Origin: Myxococcales bacterium
GTDB lineage: Bacteria; Myxococcota; Polyangia; HGW-17; SLPX01
Reading direction: 5' to 3'
Assembly (NCBI GenBank): GCA_007131745.1
Contig: SLPX01000222.1
Span: 1 to 23,651, forward strand
Length of the DNA stretch: 23,651 nt
Shown here: piece after piece, positions 14,898 through 22,407 of the stretch
Layout of the letters: the number at the start of each line of letters is the position of its first letter
Numbering within the stretch: the first letter of the stretch is position 1
Made by a program: the position numbers and the translations under genes
The notes under the pieces: model-generated
Seen by the model: the letters and a program-made list of their open reading frames with translations, nothing else
Told to the model about the DNA's origin: nothing
The model's database searches: none

Positions 14898-15310
14898 GTT
14901 TGTAATGTATCAATCCAAACTAGGCAAGACTGCATGTGGTTTATGTGAACTTCTTTCGCCGGTTCACTCCCACGAATCTCTATTGCCTTTGTGTTTTTAA
15001 TGAAACATCGGCCGGTAACAATGAGCCCAGGAATCGAGGATGGAAATGGATCCAATGAAAAGCGGTTTCATGGGTCCATAGAAATGTAGGAGTCTATCCG
15101 TATTGAAATTGAATCAAACGCGACTCCCGGTTTACAAAATGTCCGGGTAAACTCAGACTGGTTTTGAGATGTTTTGTGAAAAATGGTGCAAATTTGTTTT
15201 TGTGGAATAAGAGTATAGAGTGTATGTTGGTTATGGAATGTGGAATACTCGAATAGGTAATAGATAATCATATTGTCGGCGTTTTTCCGTCGGAGGCTTG
15301 AGGAATCGTT
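14898..15310. other. Divergent intergenic region, PTS cluster versus kinase cluster
   Basis: These 413 nt separate two divergent gene groups. On the minus strand TTGCCT (14927-14922), 17 nt, TACAAA (14904-14899) is a possible sigma-70 promoter that would start transcription at or inside the first codons of the yihY-like gene. On the plus strand I see no convincing promoter for the kinase. At 15126-15152 overlapping inverted repeats (CCCGG-N12-CCGGG and GTTTAC-N11-GTAAAC) could form an operator. A long minus-strand open frame entering from the kinase gene crosses part of this region and is judged a shadow. Confidence 0.4.
15126..15152. promoter_or_regulatory. Overlapping inverted repeats, possible operator
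   Basis: CCCGG (15126-15130) pairs with CCGGG (15143-15147), and GTTTAC (15130-15135) with GTAAAC (15147-15152). The two half-sites CCGGTTTAC and CCGGGTAAAC can also be read as imperfect direct repeats 16 nt apart. The site lies about 160 nt upstream of the kinase start. The regulator is unknown. Confidence 0.25.
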
Positions 15311-17317
15311 ATGCCCTATTGTCCTGCTTGCAACACCAAATACGAAGATGCGAAGAAGTTTTGTCCGAAGGACGGAACAGAGCTTCAGGAAAACGAGCCC
15401 CCCGCGGTGCCCAGCAGGGTGGGCCAGATCCTGGCCGATCGGTATCGCATAGCAAGACTTCTGGGAGCGGGAGGCATGGGAGAGGTGTATGAGGCGGAAC
15501 ACGTATACCTGAACAAGAGAGTTGCTCTTAAACTGCTCAGGCCCGAGATCACGGGAAACAAGGAAGCTGTTGAGCGTTTTCAAAGAGAAGCGCGTTCCAC
15601 GTCGGAGATCGGTCACGAAAACATAGTAACCGTGGATGATTTCGGCAAGCTGCCGGATGGAAGCTTCTATTGCACGATGGAGTTTCTCGAAGGCGAGGAG
15701 CTTGCCCGGGTGATGTTGAAAAAGCCGTTGGATCCGCCTCATGCATTGGGGATAGTGGTGCAAATCTGCAGGGGTTTGGCTGCCGCGCATGCCAAGGGGA
15801 TTATTCACAGGGACATGAAACCTGAAAACGTTTTTTTGACCAAGGACAAGGACGGGAAGGAGTTGGCCAAGATATTGGATTTCGGCATCGCCAAGGTCAA
15901 TGATCCGGGTAATGACAATCTTACAAAGACGGGCTCTGTTTTTGGCACTCCTCATTACATGTCACCCGAACAGGCCATGGGAAAACATCTTGATGCACGC
16001 GCGGATATTTACTCGGTCGGCGTGATGATGTACGAGATGTTCACCGGAACCGTGCCGTTCAAGGCGGATTCCTTTATAGGAATTCTAACCAAGCATGTCA
16101 CCGAGTCCGTGGTGCCGCCTAGACAGGCCGCTCCCGGCCGGGAAATACACCCCGAGATCGAGACGGTAATCCTTAAGGCAATGGATAAGATGCCGGAAAA
16201 CCGGTACAGGTCGATGGAAGAAATGCTGGATGCTCTCGCTGCTGTCGAAAGGTCGGTGTCCTCATTTCATGACGTCGTGCGCCCGATGAGTCCTCTTGCA
16301 GAGCCACCGCCGCCGATGGATGGAGGAGGGTCGGGGGGAGGATGGACCCAGATGTCCGCGGCACAGCAAGCTGTTGCGGAACCCATGCGTTCAGGGCCGT
16401 ACCAATCTGCTACGGGTCCCAATGTATCTCAACCTCCGATCAATCCGGGCACCATGCCGCCTCCGGGGATGGCGGGAGGAACTGCGTCGACATCGCAGCC
16501 GATGCTGAATGGAGGGGTTTCAACCGCGTCTCAGCCCTATATTCCAGGAGCAACTGTTCCACCGGTCGGCGGGAAGAGTTCCGCTGGTCTCGTTGCAGTG
16601 ATTGTCGTCCTTGCAGTGGTACTGTTGGGCGGAGGAGGGGCCGGTGCCTGGTATTTTTTGTGGGGTCCGGGAAGTGGAGACAGTGGGGAATCATCTTCGT
16701 CGAAAAAGGCGGAAGATGGAGAAACCAAGGAGAAGCCGGAGCAAATCGAAGATAAGAAAGACAAGGAAGACAAGGAAGATATCACCGTAGCTGAAAAAGA
16801 GAAGGATGAAAAAGAGGCAGTTGATTCGGGCAAAAAAACAGATGAGCAAGAAGTTGCAGGGGCAGGTCCGGGGGAAGTTTTCCTGCAAACCATTCCTTCA
16901 GCGGTCGATGTCAGGTTGCGCGGCAGGCTCCATTGCAAAACTCCTTGCGCATTAAAGATGCCGAAAGAAGGTGAACTCTCGGTCATGCTCGCGCTCAGGG
17001 GTTATGAAACTGAAGTCATTCGCTTTGGCAAGGATAGTCCTGAAGAGTTTACGATGGAAATGAGAAAGATTGAAGGCGGCAAGAAATCAGGTCTTCGGGT
17101 ATCTACACCTCGTAAGGATGGGACTTTGACCGGGACAAAGCACGCGGATCCCACTGAAAAGAAGACAAAGGAAAGGCCGACCAAGCCCAAACTAGAACCC
17201 GTGACCGATCCGAAGCCTCAGCGGAAGAAGGTCAAACCGGGATTCAATCCTTTTGATGACGACAAACCTTTGACTGTGCCGAAAAAAAAGAAACCCGCGC
17301 ATCCTTTTGATGACTGA
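15311..17317 (+). CDS. Membrane Ser/Thr protein kinase with zinc ribbon and PEGA domain
   Basis: 668 residues from ATG at 15311 with GAGG seven nt upstream. Residues 1-25 are a short zinc-ribbon-like motif (Cys4, Cys7, Cys18, then PKDG). The Hanks-type kinase domain spans about 45-310: GAGGMGEVY loop, catalytic Lys74, HRDMKPEN (Asp168), DFG (190-192) and GTPHYMSPEQ, so it should be active. A Pro/Gly/Gln-rich linker (325-422) leads to one membrane helix (about 426-450). A charged Lys/Glu/Asp linker follows, then a PEGA domain at about 521-586 and a basic tail with two PFDD-type motifs at 652-668. The kinase lies in the cytoplasm and PEGA probably outside. Zinc-ribbon kinases of this plan are numerous in myxobacteria. 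Substrates are unknown; the downstream FHA protein is an obvious candidate partner. Confidence 0.93.
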   Translation: MPYCPACNTKYEDAKKFCPKDGTELQENEPPAVPSRVGQILADRYRIARLLGAGGMGEVYEAEHVYLNKRVALKLLRPEITGNKEAVERFQREARSTSEIGHENIVTVDDFGKLPDGSFYCTMEFLEGEELARVMLKKPLDPPHALGIVVQICRGLAAAHAKGIIHRDMKPENVFLTKDKDGKELAKILDFGIAKVNDPGNDNLTKTGSVFGTPHYMSPEQAMGKHLDARADIYSVGVMMYEMFTGTVPFKADSFIGILTKHVTESVVPPRQAAPGREIHPEIETVILKAMDKMPENRYRSMEEMLDALAAVERSVSSFHDVVRPMSPLAEPPPPMDGGGSGGGWTQMSAAQQAVAEPMRSGPYQSATGPNVSQPPINPGTMPPPGMAGGTASTSQPMLNGGVSTASQPYIPGATVPPVGGKSSAGLVAVIVVLAVVLLGGGGAGAWYFLWGPGSGDSGESSSSKKAEDGETKEKPEQIEDKKDKEDKEDITVAEKEKDEKEAVDSGKKTDEQEVAGAGPGEVFLQTIPSAVDVRLRGRLHCKTPCALKMPKEGELSVMLALRGYETEVIRFGKDSPEEFTMEMRKIEGGKKSGLRVSTPRKDGTLTGTKHADPTEKKTKERPTKPKLEPVTDPKPQRKKVKPGFNPFDDDKPLTVPKKKKPAHPFDD

Positions 17318-17350
17318 GAAAAAAGGATTTCAGCAGGCTTGAAAGTGAAC

Positions 17351-17379
17351 TTGCGCTGCAATCAACCATAATTTATGAT
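17351..17379 (+). promoter_or_regulatory. Possible promoter for the FHA gene
   Basis: TTGCGC (17351-17356), 17 nt, TATGAT (17374-17379). The -10 matches five of six bases; the -35 has only the TTG. It lies 77 nt before the FHA start in the 139-nt gap after the kinase, so the FHA and hydrolase genes may have their own promoter. Confidence 0.35.
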
Positions 17380-17456
17380 AATCGGAACTGCTCGTCGTTT
17401 AAAAATCGGGATTTTGTTTTAGGTACCCCGCTCCGTAGAGAAGGGCAAGGACCGCG

Positions 17457-17855
17457 ATGTGTGACGAACGGACCGATGTAATCAAGTTGATGAACTGGGA
17501 TGATGGCGATGTGGGTCAAACAAGCTCTTTGGAAGTGGTCCGCCGCTGTTTTTTGAAAATCGTGAAAGGGAAGGGGAGGGGCAAAGAACTTAAGTTGGGT
17601 TCCGGATCGGTTGTAGCGGGACGATCTTCGTTTGCAGACCTATTCCTGGATACTGCTTCTGCTTCCAGGAAGCATTTTGAAGTGGTGTCGGAAACAGGCG
17701 GTTACGTATTGCGTGATCTCAACAGCACGAACGGGACGGCAGTGAATCGAACCAGGGTCGCGGAGTGCCGTCTTTCGGACGGAGATATTATTTCGGTTGG
17801 AAACATTGACATGGTTTATTTTGAAAAGACTCGACTTGAACGGAAATCGGGCTGA
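17457..17855 (+). CDS. FHA domain protein
   Basis: 132 residues, essentially a single forkhead-associated domain (about 31-123) with a short acidic N-terminus. ATG at 17457 has AAGGA six nt upstream. The phosphothreonine-binding marks are all present: the GRS turn (55-57), SRKH (70-73), NSTNGT (89-94) and the LSDGDIISVG strand. FHA domains bind phosphothreonine peptides, so this protein probably docks on a phosphorylated partner. The neighbouring kinase 139 nt upstream is the natural candidate, either its activation loop or one of its substrates. A threonine-containing N-terminal tail, as in GarA/OdhI-type proteins, could itself be a kinase substrate; that is inference. The metallo-hydrolase begins 32 nt downstream and is probably cotranscribed. 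Confidence 0.92.
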   Translation: MCDERTDVIKLMNWDDGDVGQTSSLEVVRRCFLKIVKGKGRGKELKLGSGSVVAGRSSFADLFLDTASASRKHFEVVSETGGYVLRDLNSTNGTAVNRTRVAECRLSDGDIISVGNIDMVYFEKTRLERKSG

Positions 17856-17887
17856 AAACACTTGAACATTGTTCCCGAGGTGTCTGG

Positions 17888-18715
17888 ATGAGAATCAAAT
17901 TCTGGGGTGTGCGAGGGTCCATCCCAACACCTGGTCGAATGACTGAAAAATACGGGGGTAACACCGCGTGTGTGGAGATCACCCAGGGTGAAACACGGAT
18001 TATCTTGGACGGGGGTACGGGCATAAGAGAGTTGGGCTTATCCTCCGCGATGCAAACTCCTTCCGAGTCAGCGCTGCTTTTCAGTCACACGCATTGGGAT
18101 CACGTTCAGGGATTGCCGTTTTTTGCTCCGTTGTTCAAAGATGGATTTGTTTTTCGCGTGTTTGTTCCCTCGCTCTTGCATGCCAGAGTCGAAGCGATAT
18201 TGACCAGGCAGATGGAGCAGGAAGTTTTTCCCGTCCCCTTTACGGCGTTGTCTTCGGAAATACGTTTTGAAGAAATGCCTGAAAATGGAATCGAATACCG
18301 CGGTTTGAGGATCAACTGTTTTGGTGTGAATCATCCCGGTGGAGCTTTTGGTTACAGTATATGCGGAGATTCGGGAACAATTGTTTACGCAACGGACAAC
18401 GAGATTCACAGGCGGAAGCATCCGGAGGCTTTCAACAGTTTGGTTGAAGCAGCACGCGGAGCGGACCTCTTGATTGGTGACGGACAGTACACTTCAGTTG
18501 ACTATGAAAAGAGAAGCGGATGGGGACATTCCACCTGCGAGGAGGTCTTGGCAGCGGCCTGTGAGGCCGGAGTGAGAAAACTTGCCCTTTTTCACCATGA
18601 TCCCATGAGCGACGATGTTGCAATGGCGAAGCGGGAGCGAATCCTGCAGAAAGAAAGCAGGAACCTGACTTTGTTTTTTGCCAGGGATGGGATGGCAGTT
18701 GATGTTCACTATTGA
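17888..18715 (+). CDS. Metallo-beta-lactamase-fold hydrolase
   Basis: 275 residues from ATG at 17888 with GAGG seven nt upstream. The N-terminus MRIKFWGVRGSIPTPG and KYGGNT mark a widespread subgroup of the MBL fold that resembles RNase Z and cyclic-nucleotide phosphodiesterases. Metal-binding residues are visible: HTHWDH (67-72), NHPGGA (His), YATDNE (Asp) and LALFHHDP (His). Two metal ions should therefore bind and phosphoester hydrolysis is likely, but no member is assigned firmly enough for a substrate call here. No signal peptide is present, so it acts in the cytoplasm. It is the third gene of the kinase-FHA group; genes of this family often lie beside signalling proteins. It is convergent with the Snf2-like gene, 34 nt apart, with no strong terminator between them. 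Confidence 0.92.
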   Translation: MRIKFWGVRGSIPTPGRMTEKYGGNTACVEITQGETRIILDGGTGIRELGLSSAMQTPSESALLFSHTHWDHVQGLPFFAPLFKDGFVFRVFVPSLLHARVEAILTRQMEQEVFPVPFTALSSEIRFEEMPENGIEYRGLRINCFGVNHPGGAFGYSICGDSGTIVYATDNEIHRRKHPEAFNSLVEAARGADLLIGDGQYTSVDYEKRSGWGHSTCEEVLAAACEAGVRKLALFHHDPMSDDVAMAKRERILQKESRNLTLFFARDGMAVDVHY

Positions 18716-18749
18716 GTTTTTCGGCTGTCATCTCCGCTGATGGTTGAAA

Positions 18750-21602
18750 TCACATCCGCCTGCGGCCTAACCGCTTTGGCGGTTTTCCGATCAGGGAAAC
18801 CGCCTGTTCGGGGATTTTGGATGACAGGTCCAGCTCCACCGGGGTCGGAAACCCGGTCGGCGCCTTCGGGTAATATATTTTCCTGTTTCGGACTACAATC
18901 GAGAAAATATCCCGCGTCAGCCTTACGTCTTCGTAGACCAGTTCCGCCAGTTCCCTTATGCGTCCGTTGCGCCACATGGCAACCGCCTTGTCCGTCATCA
19001 AGCGCCGCCGCTTTTCGAGGGTGGCGTGCGTGATAAGTTCCGCGGGTATCTGATAACCGAGAGCATTTTCGACTTCGGTGAGGATATCTATCGTGGGGAC
19101 CTGGTTCAACGGCAGGCCTGTATAGGCCGTCAGTATCTTGTAATCAAAACCTTTGGTTTTCCAACCCACAACGAGTTGAGCGGACATCAACGTGCGAATC
19201 AATTCGTTTACATATTCTTGACGCCACGCTGTAAAATTGTCTGAACCGTAACTGTATGTCACGGCCACCCCCAGCCCCAGTTTTCTTAACTCGCTTTCAT
19301 CCGTTACGCCCGGGGGCCGCTGGTTTCTCGTGGTCAGTCCGAGTACGATCACGTCTCCTCTCGTCGTCACCCTTTTGGCGGATTTCGGACTTTTCTTTCC
19401 GCTTTTGGGCTTCCTGGAAGAGCCGCCGGCCGCTTGACGGCCCCCTTGCCGCTGCTTCGGCCGTCCGCTTTTCCCGGCCGGACGTTCCTCCGCCTTTGAA
19501 GGCAATAGTGCCTTCAAGGCATCCCTGTCGAGCAAGAGTTCCACTATTCGGGACAATGGTTCCGATCCCCTGGCCGGAAGACCTTCCATTTCCATGGTTG
19601 GATCAGGGAGCAACTCTTCGATTTCATTGGCGCGCTGTGCCACGTTGATCTTGACGATTTCCTCGATGCTGTTTGTCAGGTAATACCTCATCCTCAATTG
19701 AAAACCGTTTTTCTTGATCAGCGTCCCCACTCGATCTCTTTGTTTTGTTGTGGCCGGAGTCCAGGGGATATCCAATTCCACTACCGTATTGACGTTTATT
19801 GGTTCCATCCCCTCCAAAATATCGTCGGCGACCACCAGACCGGAAAGTATTTCCTCTCCGAAATCTTCCAGCGCTTTGACTCTGTCTTCCTGTGACATAG
19901 TCCTCGTGATGCATGACGTCGGGTAACCTGCTTCCTGCAGGATCGAGGCGGTTCGGGCTGCGTTGTCGCGGAAACGTGTGAAAACAATGAATGAAAACGA
20001 ACCGTTTTCTCCATGAATGTCTCTGAATAATTTCAGGAGCGCCTTGATTTTCGGAGAGGTCTGTTCGCTCACATCCGATTCCAAGAAATTGCTGAGTTTT
20101 CGGAGACGAGCCGATTGGGCGACCACTGTGGCTCTTTGAGCGGGGTTCCAATCCATGCCTGTCATAAGGCTTTTCAGCAGGGCCTCCAACGCCGGATTGA
20201 TCTTCTTTTTTTGCGCCGTAGTAGGAAGAACCCCGATCTCCAACAACAAAGGTTCTTTTAGCTCTTCTTCAATGTCGACGAAAGACCGCTTTACGGAAAT
20301 TCCGGCAATCTTCTTCTCCATTTCGTCCATGTTGATTCTGTCGACAATAGCTCCTCGTTCATCTCTTACCAGGTGACGATCCCAAAAGGACCAGGACGGT
20401 CCCAGGAGATAAGGATCCAGATACTGTACGGTGTAAAAAAGTCTTTTCGGATTTTCCAGCAAGAGGGGGGATGAAAGAGCGAAGACATGGGCGCAGCCAA
20501 TGGATTTTATGGAACGTCCTCCGCTTCCCTGCCAATTGCCGAAATTATGTATGTTATCCAATACCAGTATATCGTTTTGGCTGATTTTTAATTTCGATAC
20601 CAGACCGGGCACGTCCTTATACGCAGCCAGAATGAACTTTGCTTTGCTTAACCTTGATTCGCTTTCATCACCGTTCGATGCTTTGAACACAAACGGAGTG
20701 AAAACAAGATGCTCGGCAATCATGTTCCGCCATTTTGCAATCTGAAATTCATTGCAGAACACGATCAGTTTTCGGGATTCCTGCGGGTTTGAATCCAGGA
20801 TGAATTTTGTTGCACGAAGCGCCTGACCGGCCCTGTCCAAACCCGTATCATCCAGTACAAGCCCGCGCCGGACCTGCAACAAAAACCGGGCACCCTCGAG
20901 CACGTAATCCGGAACTCCTCCGCCTTTTTCCATCTCCTCGACTTTTGCACCCTTTATATCCTTTTCATCCTTTATAGCCTTTATAACCTTCTTATCGAAT
21001 TCTTTCGCCCTCTTTTCCGCATCCTTGTTCATAGCCGCTTTTTGCAGAACCTCATCTACAAAGCGCATTGTTTCAGGTGTGACATTAAACCCCAGTTCAT
21101 CGGATCGGTCGATGAACTCCGGGAATTCCTTTTTCATCTTGCTCAGGGTGAGACGGTTGTTTTTACCGAAAACCTTGTTGCACGATTCTTCCAGCTTTCC
21201 ACTTTTCTCTTCCATGTGGAAACGCACCGTGGGAGGGGAAATTGTATGGTCAAGGTAAACCAGGTTCACCGGGGGAAAACTGCTTTCCACAGCGCTTTTC
21301 TTCATTGTCTCAAACAGATCCGGAGCTTCTTTTTCAAGGTACAGCTTCACCCCTTCAAGATGCTTGCAGGTTCCAAGCGAGTTCGTTGAGAAATCAGGGC
21401 AAGTGCAATGATTGGCCGGGGAATCGAGATGTCTCAGCGAAACCTCATAGTTCACTCCCGACTTTCCCTGCACTTCGAAAACCGCCCCCACCGGCGGAAA
21501 CCGCCCGGGGGTCTTCGGCGCTGCCTTCGGTTGTACGACCAACTCCTCCTTCACCGCTCTCTGACGCCTGATTTCCCTTTCCTTCTCGATCATGGCTTTC
21601 AT
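18750..21602 (-). CDS. SWIM zinc finger / Snf2-like pseudo-helicase / RNase H-like exonuclease fusion
   Basis: 950 residues from ATG at 21602, which follows AAGGGAG; an ATG at 21686 would add 28 residues but has a poor site. A SWIM zinc finger lies at about 50-85 (Cys66, Cys68, Cys79, His81), then a Lys/Glu-rich segment (190-228). The Snf2 core spans about 230-660: landmarks such as YVLEGARFLL, LDPYLLGPSWSFW, RDERGAIV and PWTPAT are well kept. Its ATPase motifs are not: DDTGLDRAGQAL replaces DDMGLGKTVQAL, LDNIH replaces LDEA(H/Q), SSP replaces T(G/A)TP, and motifs V and VI lack their Gly and Arg residues. A basic linker (700-745) leads to a YprB-like RNase H-fold domain (about 750-910) keeping GFDY (Asp820) and EDV (Asp892) but lacking the first DxE. 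It is uninterrupted, so probably functional as a non-catalytic, SWIM-guided binding protein. That role is inference. Confidence 0.82.
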   Translation of the reverse strand: MKAMIEKEREIRRQRAVKEELVVQPKAAPKTPGRFPPVGAVFEVQGKSGVNYEVSLRHLDSPANHCTCPDFSTNSLGTCKHLEGVKLYLEKEAPDLFETMKKSAVESSFPPVNLVYLDHTISPPTVRFHMEEKSGKLEESCNKVFGKNNRLTLSKMKKEFPEFIDRSDELGFNVTPETMRFVDEVLQKAAMNKDAEKRAKEFDKKVIKAIKDEKDIKGAKVEEMEKGGGVPDYVLEGARFLLQVRRGLVLDDTGLDRAGQALRATKFILDSNPQESRKLIVFCNEFQIAKWRNMIAEHLVFTPFVFKASNGDESESRLSKAKFILAAYKDVPGLVSKLKISQNDILVLDNIHNFGNWQGSGGRSIKSIGCAHVFALSSPLLLENPKRLFYTVQYLDPYLLGPSWSFWDRHLVRDERGAIVDRINMDEMEKKIAGISVKRSFVDIEEELKEPLLLEIGVLPTTAQKKKINPALEALLKSLMTGMDWNPAQRATVVAQSARLRKLSNFLESDVSEQTSPKIKALLKLFRDIHGENGSFSFIVFTRFRDNAARTASILQEAGYPTSCITRTMSQEDRVKALEDFGEEILSGLVVADDILEGMEPINVNTVVELDIPWTPATTKQRDRVGTLIKKNGFQLRMRYYLTNSIEEIVKINVAQRANEIEELLPDPTMEMEGLPARGSEPLSRIVELLLDRDALKALLPSKAEERPAGKSGRPKQRQGGRQAAGGSSRKPKSGKKSPKSAKRVTTRGDVIVLGLTTRNQRPPGVTDESELRKLGLGVAVTYSYGSDNFTAWRQEYVNELIRTLMSAQLVVGWKTKGFDYKILTAYTGLPLNQVPTIDILTEVENALGYQIPAELITHATLEKRRRLMTDKAVAMWRNGRIRELAELVYEDVRLTRDIFSIVVRNRKIYYPKAPTGFPTPVELDLSSKIPEQAVSLIGKPPKRLGRRRM

Positions 21603-21607
21603 GGCAA

Positions 21608-21614
21608 CTCCCTT
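21608..21614 (-). promoter_or_regulatory. Ribosome-binding site deciding the start of the Snf2-like gene
   Basis: AAGGGAG on the minus strand ends five nt before the ATG at 21602. The alternative ATG at 21686 is preceded only by GCAAGAAA, so 21602 is the better start. Confidence 0.6.
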
Positions 21615-21677
21615 GCGCAGAAAAATATCCTTTGCTTGAAAGGACACTTCCAAGTGTTCATTGAGCCCTTCTCCCGA

Positions 21678-21701
21678 CTGTCTCATTTTCTTGCGAGACA
21701 G
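21678..21701. promoter_or_regulatory. Seven-bp perfect inverted repeat upstream of the Snf2-like gene
   Basis: CTGTCTC (21678-21684) and GAGACAG (21695-21701) form a perfect 7-bp inverted repeat with a 10-nt spacer. It lies 76-99 nt upstream of the preferred start and covers the alternative start at 21686. It could be a repressor operator or an mRNA hairpin that blocks the upstream ATG. Confidence 0.4.
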
Positions 21702-21997
21702 CCCCTTTAAGTGCTCGAAAACGTCTTTATCCTGTTTGCAGCCCGATAAATCGACCGTAAATTTTGTTCAAAAAAGAACTGAAGTAAACCTATTTACAGC
21801 TAACACTTTTTCCCGTGAAAAACAAATTGTTTCTCCCCGATGATCTCCCAGATTATCTCCCCGAATCCATCTCCAACACGCCGATTCCACGACCAGCTCG
21901 AAATCGTGACACCCTTCCGCTCACCCCGATACAAAATGTTTCCAAATGATTATAGTTGTTTTACGAGCTGAATAGCTATTATTTCAAAGCACTGAAA
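21702..21997. other. Intergenic region between the Snf2-like gene and tRNA-Gly
   Basis: About 300 nt without a supportable gene. It contains short self-complementary stretches (GTAAA-N4-TTTAC near 21785 and AATAGCTATT near 21971) and three spaced ATCTCC copies between about 21842 and 21875. I found no promoter with two good hexamers for the Snf2-like gene and no T-tailed hairpin ending the tRNA transcript. Confidence 0.4.
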
Positions 21998-22070
21998 AGC
22001 GGGATACCGGGCTCGAACCGGCGACATTCAGCTTGGGAAGCTGACACTCTACCAACTGAGTTAATCCCGC
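21998..22070 (-). tRNA. tRNA-Gly(CCC)
   Basis: A 73-nt cloverleaf folds on the minus strand. The acceptor stem GCGGGAT/ATCCCGC pairs in all seven positions, the D stem is ACTC/GAGT, the anticodon stem TCAGC/GCTGA with loop TTCCCAA, and the T stem GCCGG/CCGGT with loop TTCGAGC. The anticodon is CCC (22037-22035), reading GGG glycine codons, and the discriminator base is U as expected for bacterial glycine tRNA. The 3' CCA is not encoded and must be added by a nucleotidyltransferase. Confidence 0.96.
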
Positions 22071-22090
22071 ACGTCATCAAGACGCCGAAT

Positions 22091-22119
22091 CATTTACAGT
22101 ACTTACACCTTCATGTCAA
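22091..22119 (-). promoter_or_regulatory. Likely promoter of tRNA-Gly
   Basis: Reading the minus strand, a perfect TTGACA (22119-22114) is followed after 17 nt by TAAATG (22096-22091), about 20 nt before the mature tRNA 5' end. The -35 is ideal and the spacing right; the -10 matches only three of six. Confidence 0.5.
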
Positions 22120-22155
22120 GCATTCCAAAGACCTCGAAAACCCAAAAATCGCCGC

Positions 22156-22191
22156 GGGTGCCGTCTCGGGTGCCGTCTCGGGTGCCGCGTC
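22156..22191. repeat. 12-bp tandem repeat, three copies
   Basis: GGGTGCCGTCTC occurs at 22156-22167 and 22168-22179, and a diverged third copy (GGGTGCCGCGTC) at 22180-22191. It lies about 40 nt upstream of the tRNA -35 element. No coding or regulatory role is evident. Confidence 0.75.
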
Positions 22192-22252
22192 AGCGACCAT
22201 TCAAGTGGATTTTTTCTCAACCAGTTGTCAGTCTCCCCCGGACCCCCCTCCC

Positions 22253-22275
22253 GGAGGCTCCCTACGGTCGCCTCC
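22253..22275. repeat. GC-rich hairpin element
   Basis: GGAGGC (22253-22258) and GCCTCC (22270-22275) form a 6-bp stem around an 11-nt loop, preceded by a C-rich stretch (about 22233-22252). It resembles the short GC-rich extragenic hairpins scattered through many bacterial genomes. There is no T run, so it is not an intrinsic terminator. Confidence 0.5.
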
Positions 22276-22378
22276 AGAGAAACACAATACTATTACTACA
22301 ACCAATTCATTATGAGAGCAGGCCCCACCTTAATCGGATCCAATTTTGGTCTAGAATATGCGGTCCACTGCATAGTGT

Positions 22379-22407
22379 TTGACTTGGCCGAAGTAGCGGA
22401 ATAAAAA
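22379..22407 (+). promoter_or_regulatory. Possible promoter of the SUMF1-fold gene
   Basis: TTGACT (22379-22384), 17 nt, TAAAAA (22402-22407): five and four of six consensus matches with ideal spacing, about 70 nt before the gene start. Confidence 0.45.

Noticed and set aside
15068..15955. 295-codon minus-strand open frame
   Set aside because: It lies mostly antisense to the kinase domain, and its translation has no recognisable motifs and an abnormal His/Ser/Arg-rich composition. The kinase frame is certain.
18769..18786. Hairpin AACCGC/GCGGTT followed by TT, as terminator of the hydrolase gene
   Set aside because: The T tract is only two bases beyond the stem and the sequence codes for the Pro/Lys-rich C-terminus of the Snf2-like protein.
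22113..22382. Open frames across the 12-bp repeats
   Set aside because: Translations are simple-sequence products of the repeat with no ribosome site; two frames are equally open.
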